A stretch of DNA of 64,000 nucleotides, from assembly GCF_002795245.1 (NCBI RefSeq), contig NZ_PGVG01000012.1:62001-126000 (forward strand). Reading direction: 5' to 3'. This DNA is from Bradyrhizobium forestalis (GTDB lineage Bacteria; Pseudomonadota; Alphaproteobacteria; Rhizobiales; Xanthobacteraceae). Shown here one piece after another: positions 52,494 through 60,813 of this stretch. The position numbers and the translations under genes are program-made. The notes beneath the pieces are model-generated. The model was not told the origin of the DNA. It did not search any database and saw nothing but the letters and a program-made list of their open reading frames with translations. The first letter of the stretch is position 1. Each line of letters opens with the position of its first letter.

Positions 52494-52589
52494 ATGGCGA
52501 TGGATCGCATCGAACAGGCCTTTGTCGCGACTGCGGTCACGGGTTTTGTCGTGATGACGTTGGCAATTGTCTGGATGATGATGAGCTGA
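52494..52589 (+). CDS. Tiny membrane peptide, 31 aa
   Basis: A 31-codon frame, MAMDRIEQAFVATAVTGFV, followed by VMTLAIVWMMMS. It has one hydrophobic helix after a short polar head. A strong GAGGGGGGCC ribosome site lies 7 nt upstream of the ATG. The sequence is unknown to me; the composition suggests a single-pass inner-membrane microprotein. A second such frame follows 20 nt later on the same strand. Confidence 0.55.
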   Translation: MAMDRIEQAFVATAVTGFVVMTLAIVWMMMS

Positions 52590-52608
52590 ACCGGGGGAGC
52601 CCGCCGTC

Positions 52609-52689
52609 TTGCGCCTCGCGCTACCTTACGCCGCAATTATCCTGTGCCTGGCAGTGACCGCCTGGCTGGCTTTCGCGCATCTGTTCTGA
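52609..52689 (+). CDS. Tiny membrane peptide, 26 aa
   Basis: A 26-codon frame starting at TTG: LRLALPYAAIILCLAVTAWL, then AFAHLF. It is almost wholly one transmembrane helix. A GGGGGAG ribosome site lies about 9 nt upstream. It lies 20 nt downstream of another tiny membrane frame. The TTG start and short length make it uncertain. Confidence 0.4.
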   Translation: MRLALPYAAIILCLAVTAWLAFAHLF

Positions 52690-52712
52690 TTCGATCGGCT
52701 GCGCGCCTGAGA

Positions 52713-52901
52713 TCATCCTGCGTCCCCCGACTTGCTGTCCCGGCGCGGCGGCTTGCGGCGCTCTTCCTCCAGCTCATCACGTAGGCGCTGCGCGCTCACG
52801 AGATGATCGGTGCTGCGCAGCAGCGCCAAGCCCTCGCGCACCAGCTGGCGCGACTGGCTGAGCATCTGCTCATCGAGCGCGGTATCGGGTGTGAAGATCA
52901 T
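52713..52901 (-). CDS. Small hydrophilic helical protein, unknown
   Basis: A 62-residue protein, MIFTPDTALDEQMLSQSRQL, then VREGLALLRSTDHLVSAQRL and an Arg/Glu-rich tail ending in RRDSKSGDAG. It is probably all-helical and soluble. It lies 6 nt downstream of the single-domain response regulator gene on the same strand, so it is likely co-transcribed with it. No family is recognised. Confidence 0.6.
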   Translation of the reverse strand: MIFTPDTALDEQMLSQSRQLVREGLALLRSTDHLVSAQRLRDELEEERRKPPRRDSKSGDAG

Positions 52902-52907
52902 GGAACG

Positions 52908-53360
52908 TCACTCTCCATTGCGAGACGTGGGCGGGGACGCGCCGGGTTGCGCGTCATGCCTGCCCCGATGGCCGACGAGCTCCGCCACAGTCTGCGCCAT
53001 GGCCACGATATCGAACGGCTTTTCCCAGAGCGGCACGTCATGGAATTCGGGCTTGATGCTGACCCTGTCGTAGCCCGTGGTGAACACGAAGGGCACGTCG
53101 CGCGCCCTGAGTTCCCTGGCGATTGGATAAATCAACTCCGTCCGAATATTGACGTCGAGCACGGCGCCATCGAGTACGCCGGCCCCGTGCAGCATCGCCG
53201 TCGCGTCCTCAATGTCCCCGACCGGACCAGCAATCTCGGCGCCCAGCGTTCGCAGCGCATGGCCGATGTCGTCGGCGAGAAAATATTCGTCCTCGATCAC
53301 GAGGATGCGGCGCCCTGTCAGGGGCGCGCGCTGTTGAGACGATGCGCGAGAACTGGACAT
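52908..53360 (-). CDS. Single-domain response regulator
   Basis: A 150-residue stand-alone receiver. It has RRILVIEDEYFLADDIGHAL (acidic pocket E-D), the phospho-acceptor in DGAVLDVNIRTELI, a Thr in FVFTTGYDR and the conserved Lys in LWEKPFD. There is no output domain. Single-receiver proteins with this pattern are common partners of HWE kinases in Rhizobiales; an HWE kinase is encoded 2 kb away. It is divergent from the CheB-type gene; a GGAGG ribosome site precedes its ATG. Confidence 0.88.
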   Translation of the reverse strand: MSSSRASSQQRAPLTGRRILVIEDEYFLADDIGHALRTLGAEIAGPVGDIEDATAMLHGAGVLDGAVLDVNIRTELIYPIARELRARDVPFVFTTGYDRVSIKPEFHDVPLWEKPFDIVAMAQTVAELVGHRGRHDAQPGASPPTSRNGE

Positions 53361-53445
53361 GATGCCTCCAGCAATCCCTCAGTCAGATAGGAACATAAGA
53401 TTGGGACCCACTTTGGTGCAAACGATGCAATTGGAGCTGGGTTCC

Positions 53446-54453
53446 ATGAGCAACCGCGACATCATCGTCATCGGGGGCTCGGCCGGGGCGACCGCGCCGC
53501 TGAAGCAGATCTTGGGCCGTCTGCCCGCGGATTTACCGGCCGCGGTCTTCATCGTACTGCACATTCCGGCGCAAGGCATCGGCATCCTCTCGACGGTTGC
53601 CAGCAATGCCGGCCCACTTCCGGTCCGGCAGGCCGAGAACGGCATGAAGATCGAGCCTGGCCAGGTCTATTTGGGCGCGCCGGACCATCACTTGCTGCTC
53701 GCTGGAGATCGCGTTTTCCTCGGCCGAGGACCGCGCGAGAACATGGTGCGGCCGGCGATCGATGCCCTGTTCCGCTCTGCCGCGCTCTATCACGGCCCGC
53801 GTGTGATCGGCGTGCTCCTCAGCGGGCTGCTGTCCGATGGGGCTGCCGGCCTCAACGCCATCAAGCGCTGTGGCGGGATGGCCGTGGTGCAGGACCCCTC
53901 GGACGCAATCTCCGACGAGATGCCGCGGCGGGCGATGGCGGCGACCACCGTCGACCTCTGCGTGCCCGGCGCCACCATGGGCGACGTGCTGTCCGAGCTC
54001 GTCAGGGAGCCGGCCGGCGCCGCGCTGCCGATCCCGCCCGAGATCAGGCTCGAGGTCGAGATTGCGGCCGGCGACCGGATCGGCAGCGACAATTTGGCCA
54101 CGGTGGCCGAGCCCGTCGCGCTGACCTGTCCGGCCTGCGGCGGGGTGCTGTCCGAGATCAAGGAAGCGCGCCCGATGCGCGTTCGCTGCCAGGTGGGACA
54201 CGGCTACACCGCCGATGCTCTCGCCAAGGAGCAGGAGGGGCGCGTCGACGAGGCGCTGCGCGTGGCGCTGCGCATCATCGAGGAGCGCGCGGAGCTGGTG
54301 CAGCGCATGGCGGCCGACGGCCGGCGCAGCGGCCGGGCGGCCGTGGGGGAGATGTATGAGGCGCGGGCGCTCGAATACCGCGAATATGCCGACATGATCC
54401 GCCGGGTCGTGCTAAAGTCGCTCGATCCTCCTGTGGGCAAACGGGCGGTTTGA
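53446..54453 (+). CDS. CheB-type protein-glutamate methylesterase without receiver domain
   Basis: A 335-residue protein with the CheB catalytic domain at its N-terminus: Ser12 in GGSAGATAPLK, His39 in VLHIPAQ and Asp131 in LSGLLSDGAAGL form the triad. The usual N-terminal receiver is missing. The C-terminal 120 residues add a zinc-ribbon-like LTCPACGGVLSEI and RCQVGHGY followed by a helical tail. No cheA, cheW or receptor gene is near. It is 10 nt before the small coiled-coil gene. The second ATG is chosen because of the GGAGC ribosome site. Confidence 0.85.
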   Translation: MSNRDIIVIGGSAGATAPLKQILGRLPADLPAAVFIVLHIPAQGIGILSTVASNAGPLPVRQAENGMKIEPGQVYLGAPDHHLLLAGDRVFLGRGPRENMVRPAIDALFRSAALYHGPRVIGVLLSGLLSDGAAGLNAIKRCGGMAVVQDPSDAISDEMPRRAMAATTVDLCVPGATMGDVLSELVREPAGAALPIPPEIRLEVEIAAGDRIGSDNLATVAEPVALTCPACGGVLSEIKEARPMRVRCQVGHGYTADALAKEQEGRVDEALRVALRIIEERAELVQRMAADGRRSGRAAVGEMYEARALEYREYADMIRRVVLKSLDPPVGKRAV

Positions 54454-54463
54454 AGGCTCCGTC

Positions 54464-54730
54464 ATGGCCATCTCCCTTGCCGAACGTACAGTGCAGCTCA
54501 ATGCCGAGCAGAGCCTCCTGGTGAAGGCCGACAAGGACATTGAGGAGGGCTGGCAGCGCCTCCGTGATCAGGAAGATCGCGTGCGTGAACTCATGGCGGG
54601 CGGACACGACACGCGTCAGGCGGAGCGGCTGGTCAGCCTGCTCAGGCAGACCCTGGTCGAATGGGAGCGCCACCGTACGCTGATCGAGCAGCGGGTCGAG
54701 TATCTCCGGCAGGAGGTCGCGGCTGGGTAG
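54464..54730 (+). CDS. Small coiled-coil protein, unknown
   Basis: An 88-residue, highly charged helical protein: NAEQSLLVKADKDIEEGWQR, LRDQEDRVRELMAGGHDTRQ and LIEQRVEYLRQEVAAG. The heptad-like spacing suggests a coiled coil. It lies 10 nt after the CheB-type gene, so it is probably co-expressed. Function unknown. Confidence 0.7.
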   Translation: MAISLAERTVQLNAEQSLLVKADKDIEEGWQRLRDQEDRVRELMAGGHDTRQAERLVSLLRQTLVEWERHRTLIEQRVEYLRQEVAAG

Positions 54731-54950
54731 CAGGGGGAAGACGGCCGGTCTTCCGAACTCTGCGCTGAGCTCGAGCATGGCGTCGAGTTCCTCCGCCGCC
54801 GGCCAAGCATGGACCAGGCGGCCGGGGCTGACCACGTTGAAGGCTTCGGGACATTTTTGCGTTTGATCTGTTGGGATAATATTGATTTCTGCTATTTGCA
54901 GGAGCCGGGCGCCTGTCGGTCCCGGCGAGCGAACGAGAGCCACCAGAGCC

Positions 54951-57900
54951 ATGCACGACGTCGGCGACCAGCCGGTCCAAGGAGAGCGCCAGATCAAGAC
55001 TCCGCTGATCATAGGAGTAGGCGCCTCGCCCGGTGCGCTGGACAGCATCGAGCGCTTCTTTGCCAAGCTGACCGTAGCCGCCGATCAGGCCATCGTGCTG
55101 GCGCTTCAGCATCATGAGCCTTTCGACGAGCCGCGGCTGCGCGGGATCGTGCAGGCGTCCAATGGCGGCAAGGTCGCCGATATCGGTGACGGCCACACGA
55201 TCGAAGGCGGCATGATCTATCTGTGCCCGCCGGCGATGATCACCACGATCCAGAACAACCGGTTCGCGATCCGCAAGGCCGAGCAGGCGCCCGGCGAGCG
55301 CGCCACGATCGACAGCTTCCTGGTCTCGCTGGCTGAGGAGCGCGCCGAGCAATCCATCGGCGTCATCCTGGCCGGCACCGGCGGTGACGGCACGCTCGGC
55401 ACGGCGACGCTCAAGGATCACGGCGGCCTCGCCATCGCCGAAAGGGTGACGAGCCGGGATGAGGCTGAGCATCTGCGCAACGGCAACACGCCCGCCGCCA
55501 TCGCCGACTATGTGCTGCCGCCGGAGGATATCCCCGAGCACATCCAGGTCTATGCCCGTCATCTCAGGCGCATGGAGGAGAAGCAGGGCTTTGACGAGGT
55601 GCTCGCTGCGGCCGCGTCCTCGCTGTCGCGCATTGCCGACATCCTGCGCGCCAAGACCGGCAATGATTTCCACGGCTACAAGCAGAACACCTTCCTGCGC
55701 CGCGTGCAGCGGCGGATGCAAGTGGTCCAGATCGACGAGATTCCTGCCTATGTCGATTACTTGCGGAACGACAAGGACGAGGCCCAGCACCTCTTCAACG
55801 ACCTGCTGATCGGCGTTACCGAGTTCTTCCGCGACAAGCGCGAATTCGAGGTGCTGGAAACCCAGGTCATCCCGAAGATCTTCGAGGGCAAGAGCGCCGG
55901 CCAGCAGGTGCGCATCTGGGTGCTCGGCTGCGCCACCGGCGAGGAGGCCTATTCGATCGGGATCCTCCTGCGCGAGCATATGACGCGGATGGAGTCGGCG
56001 CCGCAGGTCCAGATCTTCGCCACCGACATCGACGGACGGGCGCTTGCCACCGCGCGCGTCGGCCGCTACCGCACCAATATCGAAGCGGACATGATCGGCG
56101 AGCGCCTGGCGCGCTGGTTCGTCCGGGAAGGCGACACCTATTGCGTGGTGAAGGAGCTGCGCGAGATGTGCATCTTCTCGCAGCACAACGTCATCAAGGA
56201 CGCGCCGTTCTCCAAGCTCGACCTCGTCTCCTGCCGCAATCTGCTGATCTATCTCAATGCCGAGCTGCAGAACCGGGTGATCCCGCTGTTCCACTTCGCG
56301 TTGCTGCCGGACCGCTACCTGTTCCTCGGCAATTCCGAGAACGTGACGCGGCACCCGAAGCTGTTCGCGCCGGTCGACCGCCGGGCGCGCATCTTCAAGA
56401 AGCTGGAAACCGGAACGCGGCTGCCGCCGGAATTTCCGATCACGACCGTGGCGGGCAGGGCGCCGGTCGAAGTGCCGGCGATGCGCTCGTTCGGTCCCGA
56501 CGTCGGCCTGGAGCGGCGCGCCCAGCGCATCGCAGAGCGCTATGCGCCGGCCTACGTCATCACCGACGACAACTTCCAGATTCTGCACTTCTCGGGGCGC
56601 ACCGGCCGCTATATCGAGCCGACGGCGGGTGCCGCCTCGCTCGACCTGCTTCAGCTCGTGCACCGCGATCTCCGCCTGGAATTGCGCACCGCGCTCAGCC
56701 GCACGGTCGAAACCAACGAGCCCGTCCATGCCGAGCAGGTGCAGCTCGGGGTGAACGGTCACCGTGTCCTGGTCGACATCACGGTCGAGCCGGTCCAGGA
56801 CGGCGCGGGCGGTCACCGCAATTTCGTCGTGCTGTTCAAGGATGGCCCGGTCCGCACGATCGAGGTCGATCAGGGCAATCCGAGCGCGCTGGTCCGCACC
56901 GAGCATGTCGAGCGCCTCGAAAACGATCTGCGCGCCACGCGCGAGCGCCTTCAGGCGACGATCGAGGAGCTGGAGAGCACCAACGAGGAGCTGAAATCCT
57001 CAAACGAGGAGTACCAGTCGCTCAACGAGGAGCTTCAGTCCGCCAACGAGGAGCTGGAGACCTCGCGCGAGGAATTGCAGTCGGTCAACGAGGAGCTGAC
57101 CACCGTCAACGGCGAGCTGTCCCATCGTGTCCAGGAATTGACGCGCGCCACCAGCGACCTCAAGAATTTCCTCGAGAGTACGCAGATCGCAACGGTATTC
57201 CTCGACAATGATCTGCGCGTGATGAACTTCACGCCCGCGATCACGCAGCTCCTGCATCTCGTCGAAACCGATACCGGCCGGCCGATCAGCCATATCAAGG
57301 CGCGCATCCCGATCGAGGAGCTCTATGACGACGTCCGCCGCGTGCTGCGCACGCTGGCAAGCATCGAGCGGGAGCTGAGCGCGCCGGACAGCGGCACCCG
57401 TTTCATCGTGCGTATCCTGCCGTACCGCAGCATCGACAATTTCATCGCGGGCGTCGTCATCACCTTCATTGACGTCACCGCGATCACTCGCGCCGAGGAG
57501 CGCCAGCGCCTGCTGCTGGCAGAGCTCCAGCACCGCGTTCGCAACACGCTCGGTGTGGTGCGGTCGATGTCCCGCCGCTCGGCGGAAACGAGCTCTACCG
57601 TGGAGGAATATGCCTCTCATCTCGACGGCCGTCTCAACGCCTTCGCCCGCACCCAGGCGCTGGTCACCCGCGATCCCGAAGGCGGCGTCGATCTCGAATA
57701 TCTCGTGATTGAAGAGCTGCTTGCCTACAATGCCCGCGAAGGCGAGCAGATGCGTGTCTCCGGGCCGAAGGTGCGCTTCCAGCCCAAGGCGGCGGAAACC
57801 TTCGCACTCGCGATCCACGAGCTCGCGACCAATGCGCTCAAATACGGCGCCCTGAGCCAGCCGACCGGTCGCATCGAAGTGACCTGGCGCGTCGATGAGA

Positions 57901-58121
57901 GCGTCGAGCCGGCGGAGCTGGTGTTCGAATGGCGCGAGCGCGGCGGGCCGCCCGTGACCCCGAGGCCGCGAAAAGGATTTGGTACCGAACTTCTGGAGCG
58001 TACGCTGGCGTTCGAGTTGAAGGGGCAGACGACAATGACATTCAACCCTGCCGGGCTGCAATGCACAATCAGCATCCCCCTGAGCAAGCGCGCCTTCCAC
58101 ACACCGGTGGTGGCCGCCTGA
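54951..58121 (+). CDS. CheB-CheR-PAS-HWE histidine kinase fusion
   Basis: A 1056-residue multi-domain sensor. In order: CheB methylesterase (about 15-190; GVGASPGALDSIERFF, LQHHEPF, LAGTGGDGTLG); CheR N-domain (about 210-265); CheR methyltransferase (about 270-460; FRDKREFEVLE, WVLGCATGEEAYSIGI, HNVIKDAPFSKLDLVSCRNLLIYL); a PAS-like region (about 520-640); a long coiled coil of repeated ELxSxNEEL units (about 655-730); a second PAS (to about 850); and an HWE kinase (LLLAELQHRVRNTLGVVRSMSRR, HELATNALKYGAL, WRERGGP, GFGTELLERTL). It has no receptor domain, so it senses through PAS or partners. The ATG at 54951 is preferred. Its stop overlaps the Crp start (TGATG). Confidence 0.92.
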   Translation: MHDVGDQPVQGERQIKTPLIIGVGASPGALDSIERFFAKLTVAADQAIVLALQHHEPFDEPRLRGIVQASNGGKVADIGDGHTIEGGMIYLCPPAMITTIQNNRFAIRKAEQAPGERATIDSFLVSLAEERAEQSIGVILAGTGGDGTLGTATLKDHGGLAIAERVTSRDEAEHLRNGNTPAAIADYVLPPEDIPEHIQVYARHLRRMEEKQGFDEVLAAAASSLSRIADILRAKTGNDFHGYKQNTFLRRVQRRMQVVQIDEIPAYVDYLRNDKDEAQHLFNDLLIGVTEFFRDKREFEVLETQVIPKIFEGKSAGQQVRIWVLGCATGEEAYSIGILLREHMTRMESAPQVQIFATDIDGRALATARVGRYRTNIEADMIGERLARWFVREGDTYCVVKELREMCIFSQHNVIKDAPFSKLDLVSCRNLLIYLNAELQNRVIPLFHFALLPDRYLFLGNSENVTRHPKLFAPVDRRARIFKKLETGTRLPPEFPITTVAGRAPVEVPAMRSFGPDVGLERRAQRIAERYAPAYVITDDNFQILHFSGRTGRYIEPTAGAASLDLLQLVHRDLRLELRTALSRTVETNEPVHAEQVQLGVNGHRVLVDITVEPVQDGAGGHRNFVVLFKDGPVRTIEVDQGNPSALVRTEHVERLENDLRATRERLQATIEELESTNEELKSSNEEYQSLNEELQSANEELETSREELQSVNEELTTVNGELSHRVQELTRATSDLKNFLESTQIATVFLDNDLRVMNFTPAITQLLHLVETDTGRPISHIKARIPIEELYDDVRRVLRTLASIERELSAPDSGTRFIVRILPYRSIDNFIAGVVITFIDVTAITRAEERQRLLLAELQHRVRNTLGVVRSMSRRSAETSSTVEEYASHLDGRLNAFARTQALVTRDPEGGVDLEYLVIEELLAYNAREGEQMRVSGPKVRFQPKAAETFALAIHELATNALKYGALSQPTGRIEVTWRVDESVEPAELVFEWRERGGPPVTPRPRKGFGTELLERTLAFELKGQTTMTFNPAGLQCTISIPLSKRAFHTPVVAA

Positions 58122-58879
58122 TGCCGTTGTCGACGGTCGATCGTAGCGTCCTCGAGCCGGTCATTCGCCGGCTGAGTGCGCTGAGGCCGTTGTCGACCGA
58201 GGCCCGCGCATCGCTCGAATATGCCATGCTCGAAGGCCTCCAGCGTGTCGGATCGGGCGAGGACCTGATCTCCGAGGGCGACCCCGTCGACAGCGTCCGC
58301 GTCGTGCTGTCGGGCTGGCTCTGCCGCTACAAGACGCTCGAGGACGGGCGGCGGCAAATCGTCAATTTCATCTTTCCGGGCGAGAGTTGCGACGCGCATG
58401 CGTTCCTGCTCCCGGTGATGGATCATTCCATCGCGACGGTGACGCCGGTGATCTACAGCGAGATCAAGCGCGCGCGCTTCGAGAGCCTGCTGGCAGGCGA
58501 ACGTTCGCTCGCGGAGGCGTTCTGGTGCGAGACCCTCGTCAACATCGCCATCCAACGCGAATGGGCGATCAATCTCGGTCGTCGCGTGGCGGTCGAGCGC
58601 GTGGCCCATCTGTTCTGCGAAACGTTCGAGCGGCTTCGCGCCGTGGGAATGGTCGACGGCAATTCCTGCGTCATGCCGGTGACGCAAATGGATCTCGCGG
58701 ATGCCACGGGATTGTCCATCGTTCACCTCAATCGGACTCTTCAGGAGCTGCGCGCGGCGGGGCTGATCATCCTGCGCGAGCGGATGCTGACCATCCCAGA
58801 CCTCGATGCGCTCAAGAACGCGGCCCTATACTCGCCGAGCTATCTGCAACTCTATCGAAGGGCTGAAGCGACGCGATGA
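58121..58879 (+). CDS. Crp/Fnr-family transcriptional regulator
   Basis: A 252-residue regulator with an effector domain (ISEGDPVDSVRVVLSGWLCRYKTLEDGRRQIVNFIFPGESCDAHAFL) and a C-terminal winged helix (VTQMDLADATGLSIVHLNRTLQELRAAGLI). The start codon overlaps the stop of the CheB-CheR-HWE kinase gene, so the two are translationally coupled and likely belong to one signalling unit. It is a distant relative of the regulator at 49396-50178. Confidence 0.9.
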   Translation: MPLSTVDRSVLEPVIRRLSALRPLSTEARASLEYAMLEGLQRVGSGEDLISEGDPVDSVRVVLSGWLCRYKTLEDGRRQIVNFIFPGESCDAHAFLLPVMDHSIATVTPVIYSEIKRARFESLLAGERSLAEAFWCETLVNIAIQREWAINLGRRVAVERVAHLFCETFERLRAVGMVDGNSCVMPVTQMDLADATGLSIVHLNRTLQELRAAGLIILRERMLTIPDLDALKNAALYSPSYLQLYRRAEATR

Positions 58880-58952
58880 AGCCGGCCGTGCTTCGCTCGG
58901 GACGCGCTTCGTCGGTGACATCCCGCCGGAACGGGAGGTGCCCCTCTTGCGA

Positions 58953-59147
58953 TCATCGCGCTTTGCGAAGCTGCCCGTCCTGCGCACCATCACCTTGTTC
59001 GCTTGGAAAAGGCGCGTGAGTTCGTCGGCCGAGAAATGTATCGGGTCGGGGAAGCGTCAATACCTCCCACGACTCACGGATGGCCTTGCGAACCTGCTCC
59101 ATGTGCTTCTCATCGGACTGCAATGGATAATGAGTCTGCTTCGCCAT
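58953..59147 (-). CDS. Small hypothetical protein
   Basis: A 64-residue protein starting MAKQTHYPLQSDEKHMEQVR, followed by KAIRESWEVLTLPRPDTFLG and a basic tail. An AGGGGAGCG ribosome site lies upstream of this ATG, which is preferred over one 17 codons earlier. Soluble and charged. No family is recognised. Confidence 0.6.
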   Translation of the reverse strand: MAKQTHYPLQSDEKHMEQVRKAIRESWEVLTLPRPDTFLGRRTHAPFPSEQGDGAQDGQLRKAR

Positions 59148-59442
59148 CAGGCGCTCCCCTGAACATGCAGGCGGGAGCACCACTGGTCTCTCAGCCACCG
59201 GCGCCTACGGCAGGACCTTAGCCGGTGATGAAGTGACCATACACGTGCCGCGGCGCTTCGGCCAAGGAAATCAGGGGATCTGCCGGTCAATTCCGTTCCG
59301 GCCACCAGTTATTGGTTGAGGCGGGGTCCGAAGCGGTTGTGATCGCTTGATCCAAGTTAATCAGCGAAGCTTTTTTAGCGATTGGCGCGTTTTGAGTAAC
59401 TTATGCAAGAGCGTGCTGTTGAGCTCTGTTGCATCATGGCTG

Positions 59443-59625
59443 ATGCCTGACGCCCTGCTTGCCCGCGCTACACGCGCTATCGAAGAGAGCCGCGCCCTCC
59501 GGGAGCAGCACAGACAGGCTGCGGGTCGCTACGGCGAAGCCGTGAACGATTTGCGTTTGGCCATCATGGACAGCGCCATGCTTCGCTCGGAGATCAAGGC
59601 GCGCCGGGACAACGAGGAACCGTAG
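59443..59625 (+). CDS. Small helical protein, unknown
   Basis: A 60-residue protein MPDALLARATRAIEESRALR, then EQHRQAAGRYGEAVNDLRLA and a charged end with SEIKARRDNEEP. It is likely helical. The frame extends upstream to a TTG at 59347, but codons there are unlike coding sequence; the ATG is preferred. The preceding 250 bp contain no visible gene. Confidence 0.6.
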   Translation: MPDALLARATRAIEESRALREQHRQAAGRYGEAVNDLRLAIMDSAMLRSEIKARRDNEEP

Positions 59626-59761
59626 GTCCGGTGTTTTCGCAGAAATGAGCAACCGTTCCTCCTCCGCAACGTTGATCGTCTGCGAGGCTGCGCGGCTCGG
59701 CACCCATCGGACGTCAGAACGCAATGGCGCGCTCGACCTCATGCACCAGGGAGAACGCCTG

Positions 59762-59962
59762 ATGACGACGCGACATCGATTCAAGCACGTTGACACTCTG
59801 GAGGCGCGGCTGGCCGCCGAGGCGGAGCGGCTGCGCGAGGAAGCCAGCACGCTTCCGCCCGGCGCTGCGCGCGACGAGATGTTGCGCAAGGCGCGTCAGG
59901 CGGAGACGGGATCCCAGATGAGCGAGTGGCTGCGGTCGCCGGGCCTGCAGCCGCCTGATTAG
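59762..59962 (+). CDS. Small protein with LPPG-R-LLRKARQAE motif (paralogue 1)
   Basis: A 66-residue protein. Its core, RLAAEAERLREEASTLPPGA, followed by ARDEMLRKARQAETGSQMSE, and WLRSPGLQPP at the end, is shared with the protein at 60494-60709. An AGGGAG ribosome site precedes the ATG. It is predicted to be two helices joined at LPPG. Function unknown; similar small proteins are frequent in Bradyrhizobium genomes (recollection, not verified). Confidence 0.7.
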   Translation: MTTRHRFKHVDTLEARLAAEAERLREEASTLPPGAARDEMLRKARQAETGSQMSEWLRSPGLQPPD

Positions 59963-59987
59963 ATTGCCGGGCCGGCGGTGCCCGCCG

Positions 59988-60251
59988 CTAACGCCGCTTC
60001 GCAGCTTTGGTTCGCCGGCTATAGGGCGAGCGGTTGACGGGCCTTAGCGAAATCCCCTCGCGTTGCGCCTTGCTGCGGATGGCCGCGACCGGGCGCTGAA
60101 GCTTCATGCTCATCACGCCGGTCGGCGTGTTGCCTTTCGCGAGTTGCTTCAACTTGCTCACGTCCGCAGGCGTCCACCGTTCGCGCGCGCGGCGCTTGTA
60201 GGCGGGATTTGCCTTCCCATGATGATCCTCCTTCAAGTCGTTCTTGAACAT
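59988..60251 (-). CDS. Myb/SANT-like small basic protein
   Basis: An 87-residue basic protein with the helix-turn-helix-like RERWTPADVSKLKQLAKGN, followed by TPTGVMSMKLQRPVAAIRSK. The W-T-x-x-D-x-x-x-L-x-x-L start and R-x-x-x-A-I-R-S-K-A recognition helix resemble Myb/SANT or GcrA-like DNA-binding domains. Start assignment is uncertain: a GGAGG site in front of an out-of-frame ATG lies 40 nt inside the frame; one missing G there would make the normal start MGKANPAYKRRA. Confidence 0.65.
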   Translation of the reverse strand: MFKNDLKEDHHGKANPAYKRRARERWTPADVSKLKQLAKGNTPTGVMSMKLQRPVAAIRSKAQREGISLRPVNRSPYSRRTKAAKRR

Positions 60252-60493
60252 GCGAATCGGCATTTCGGTTCCGGCGCAGTCCGGATCGAGTGGTCGCGCG
60301 CCTGACGCTGAGCGCAAAATCATGCAGCGTTAACTTATTGAAATGCCGGAACCGGCTGTTGCGGCGGAAGCTGCAAACGTTGCCGGGCTGGGCCGCCTCA
60401 ACCGGCAAGCGACTTGAGTGACGAGAGAGCTTGAACCCCAGCGCCCGATCCCCCGCCGGGGCCGATTTCCTTCCGTGCGAATTATCCGAAATA

Positions 60494-60709
60494 ATGCAAA
60501 TGACCGGCAAACGTAACCGCAGGAAACAGACCCAATCGCTCCAGGAGCGGTTGGCCGCCTTCGCCGAAAACGCCCGCGAGCGCGCCCGCGCCCTGCCGCC
60601 CGGCAGGGAACGCGAGATGCTGCTGCGACGCGCCAAGCAGAACGAAGTGACCTCGAGCCTGACAGACTGGCTGAGCGCGCCCGTCTCCCCAAGACGAGGA
60701 CAATCGTAG
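60494..60709 (+). CDS. Small protein with LPPG-R-LLRRAKQNE motif (paralogue 2)
   Basis: A 71-residue protein: MQMTGKRNRRKQTQSLQERL, AAFAENARERARALPPGRER and EMLLRRAKQNEVTSSLTDWL. It aligns with the protein at 59762-59962 through ALPPG, the R-E-x-L-L-R-x-A-x-Q-x-E helix and the final WL-x-x-P. The ATG before QMTGK is taken as the start; a further upstream TTG is possible. Function unknown. Confidence 0.7.
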   Translation: MQMTGKRNRRKQTQSLQERLAAFAENARERARALPPGREREMLLRRAKQNEVTSSLTDWLSAPVSPRRGQS

Positions 60710-60740
60710 TGGGGAGCATCAAGGCGCGCGGGTCGGCGGC

Positions 60741-60803
60741 ATGGACGAATGCGTCGCGATGTGCCGCTCCTGCGCCCAATCCTGCCGCGCGATGGCGGCC
60801 TGA
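60741..60803 (+). CDS. Possible 20-aa cysteine-rich peptide
   Basis: The frame encodes MDECVAMCRSCAQSCRAMAA, with Cys at 4, 8, 11 and 15. The C-x3-C-x2-C-x3-C spacing is like one helix of four-helix-bundle copper-storage proteins. It ends 10 nt before the next gene's ATG. No strong ribosome site is visible. This may be a microprotein, a gene remnant or chance. Confidence 0.3.
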   Translation: MDECVAMCRSCAQSCRAMAA

Positions 60804-60813
60804 GGAGGGGCCC

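Noticed and set aside
54642..56906. 754-codon minus-strand frame opposite the CheB-CheR kinase
   Set aside because: Antisense shadow of a strongly conserved multi-domain protein.
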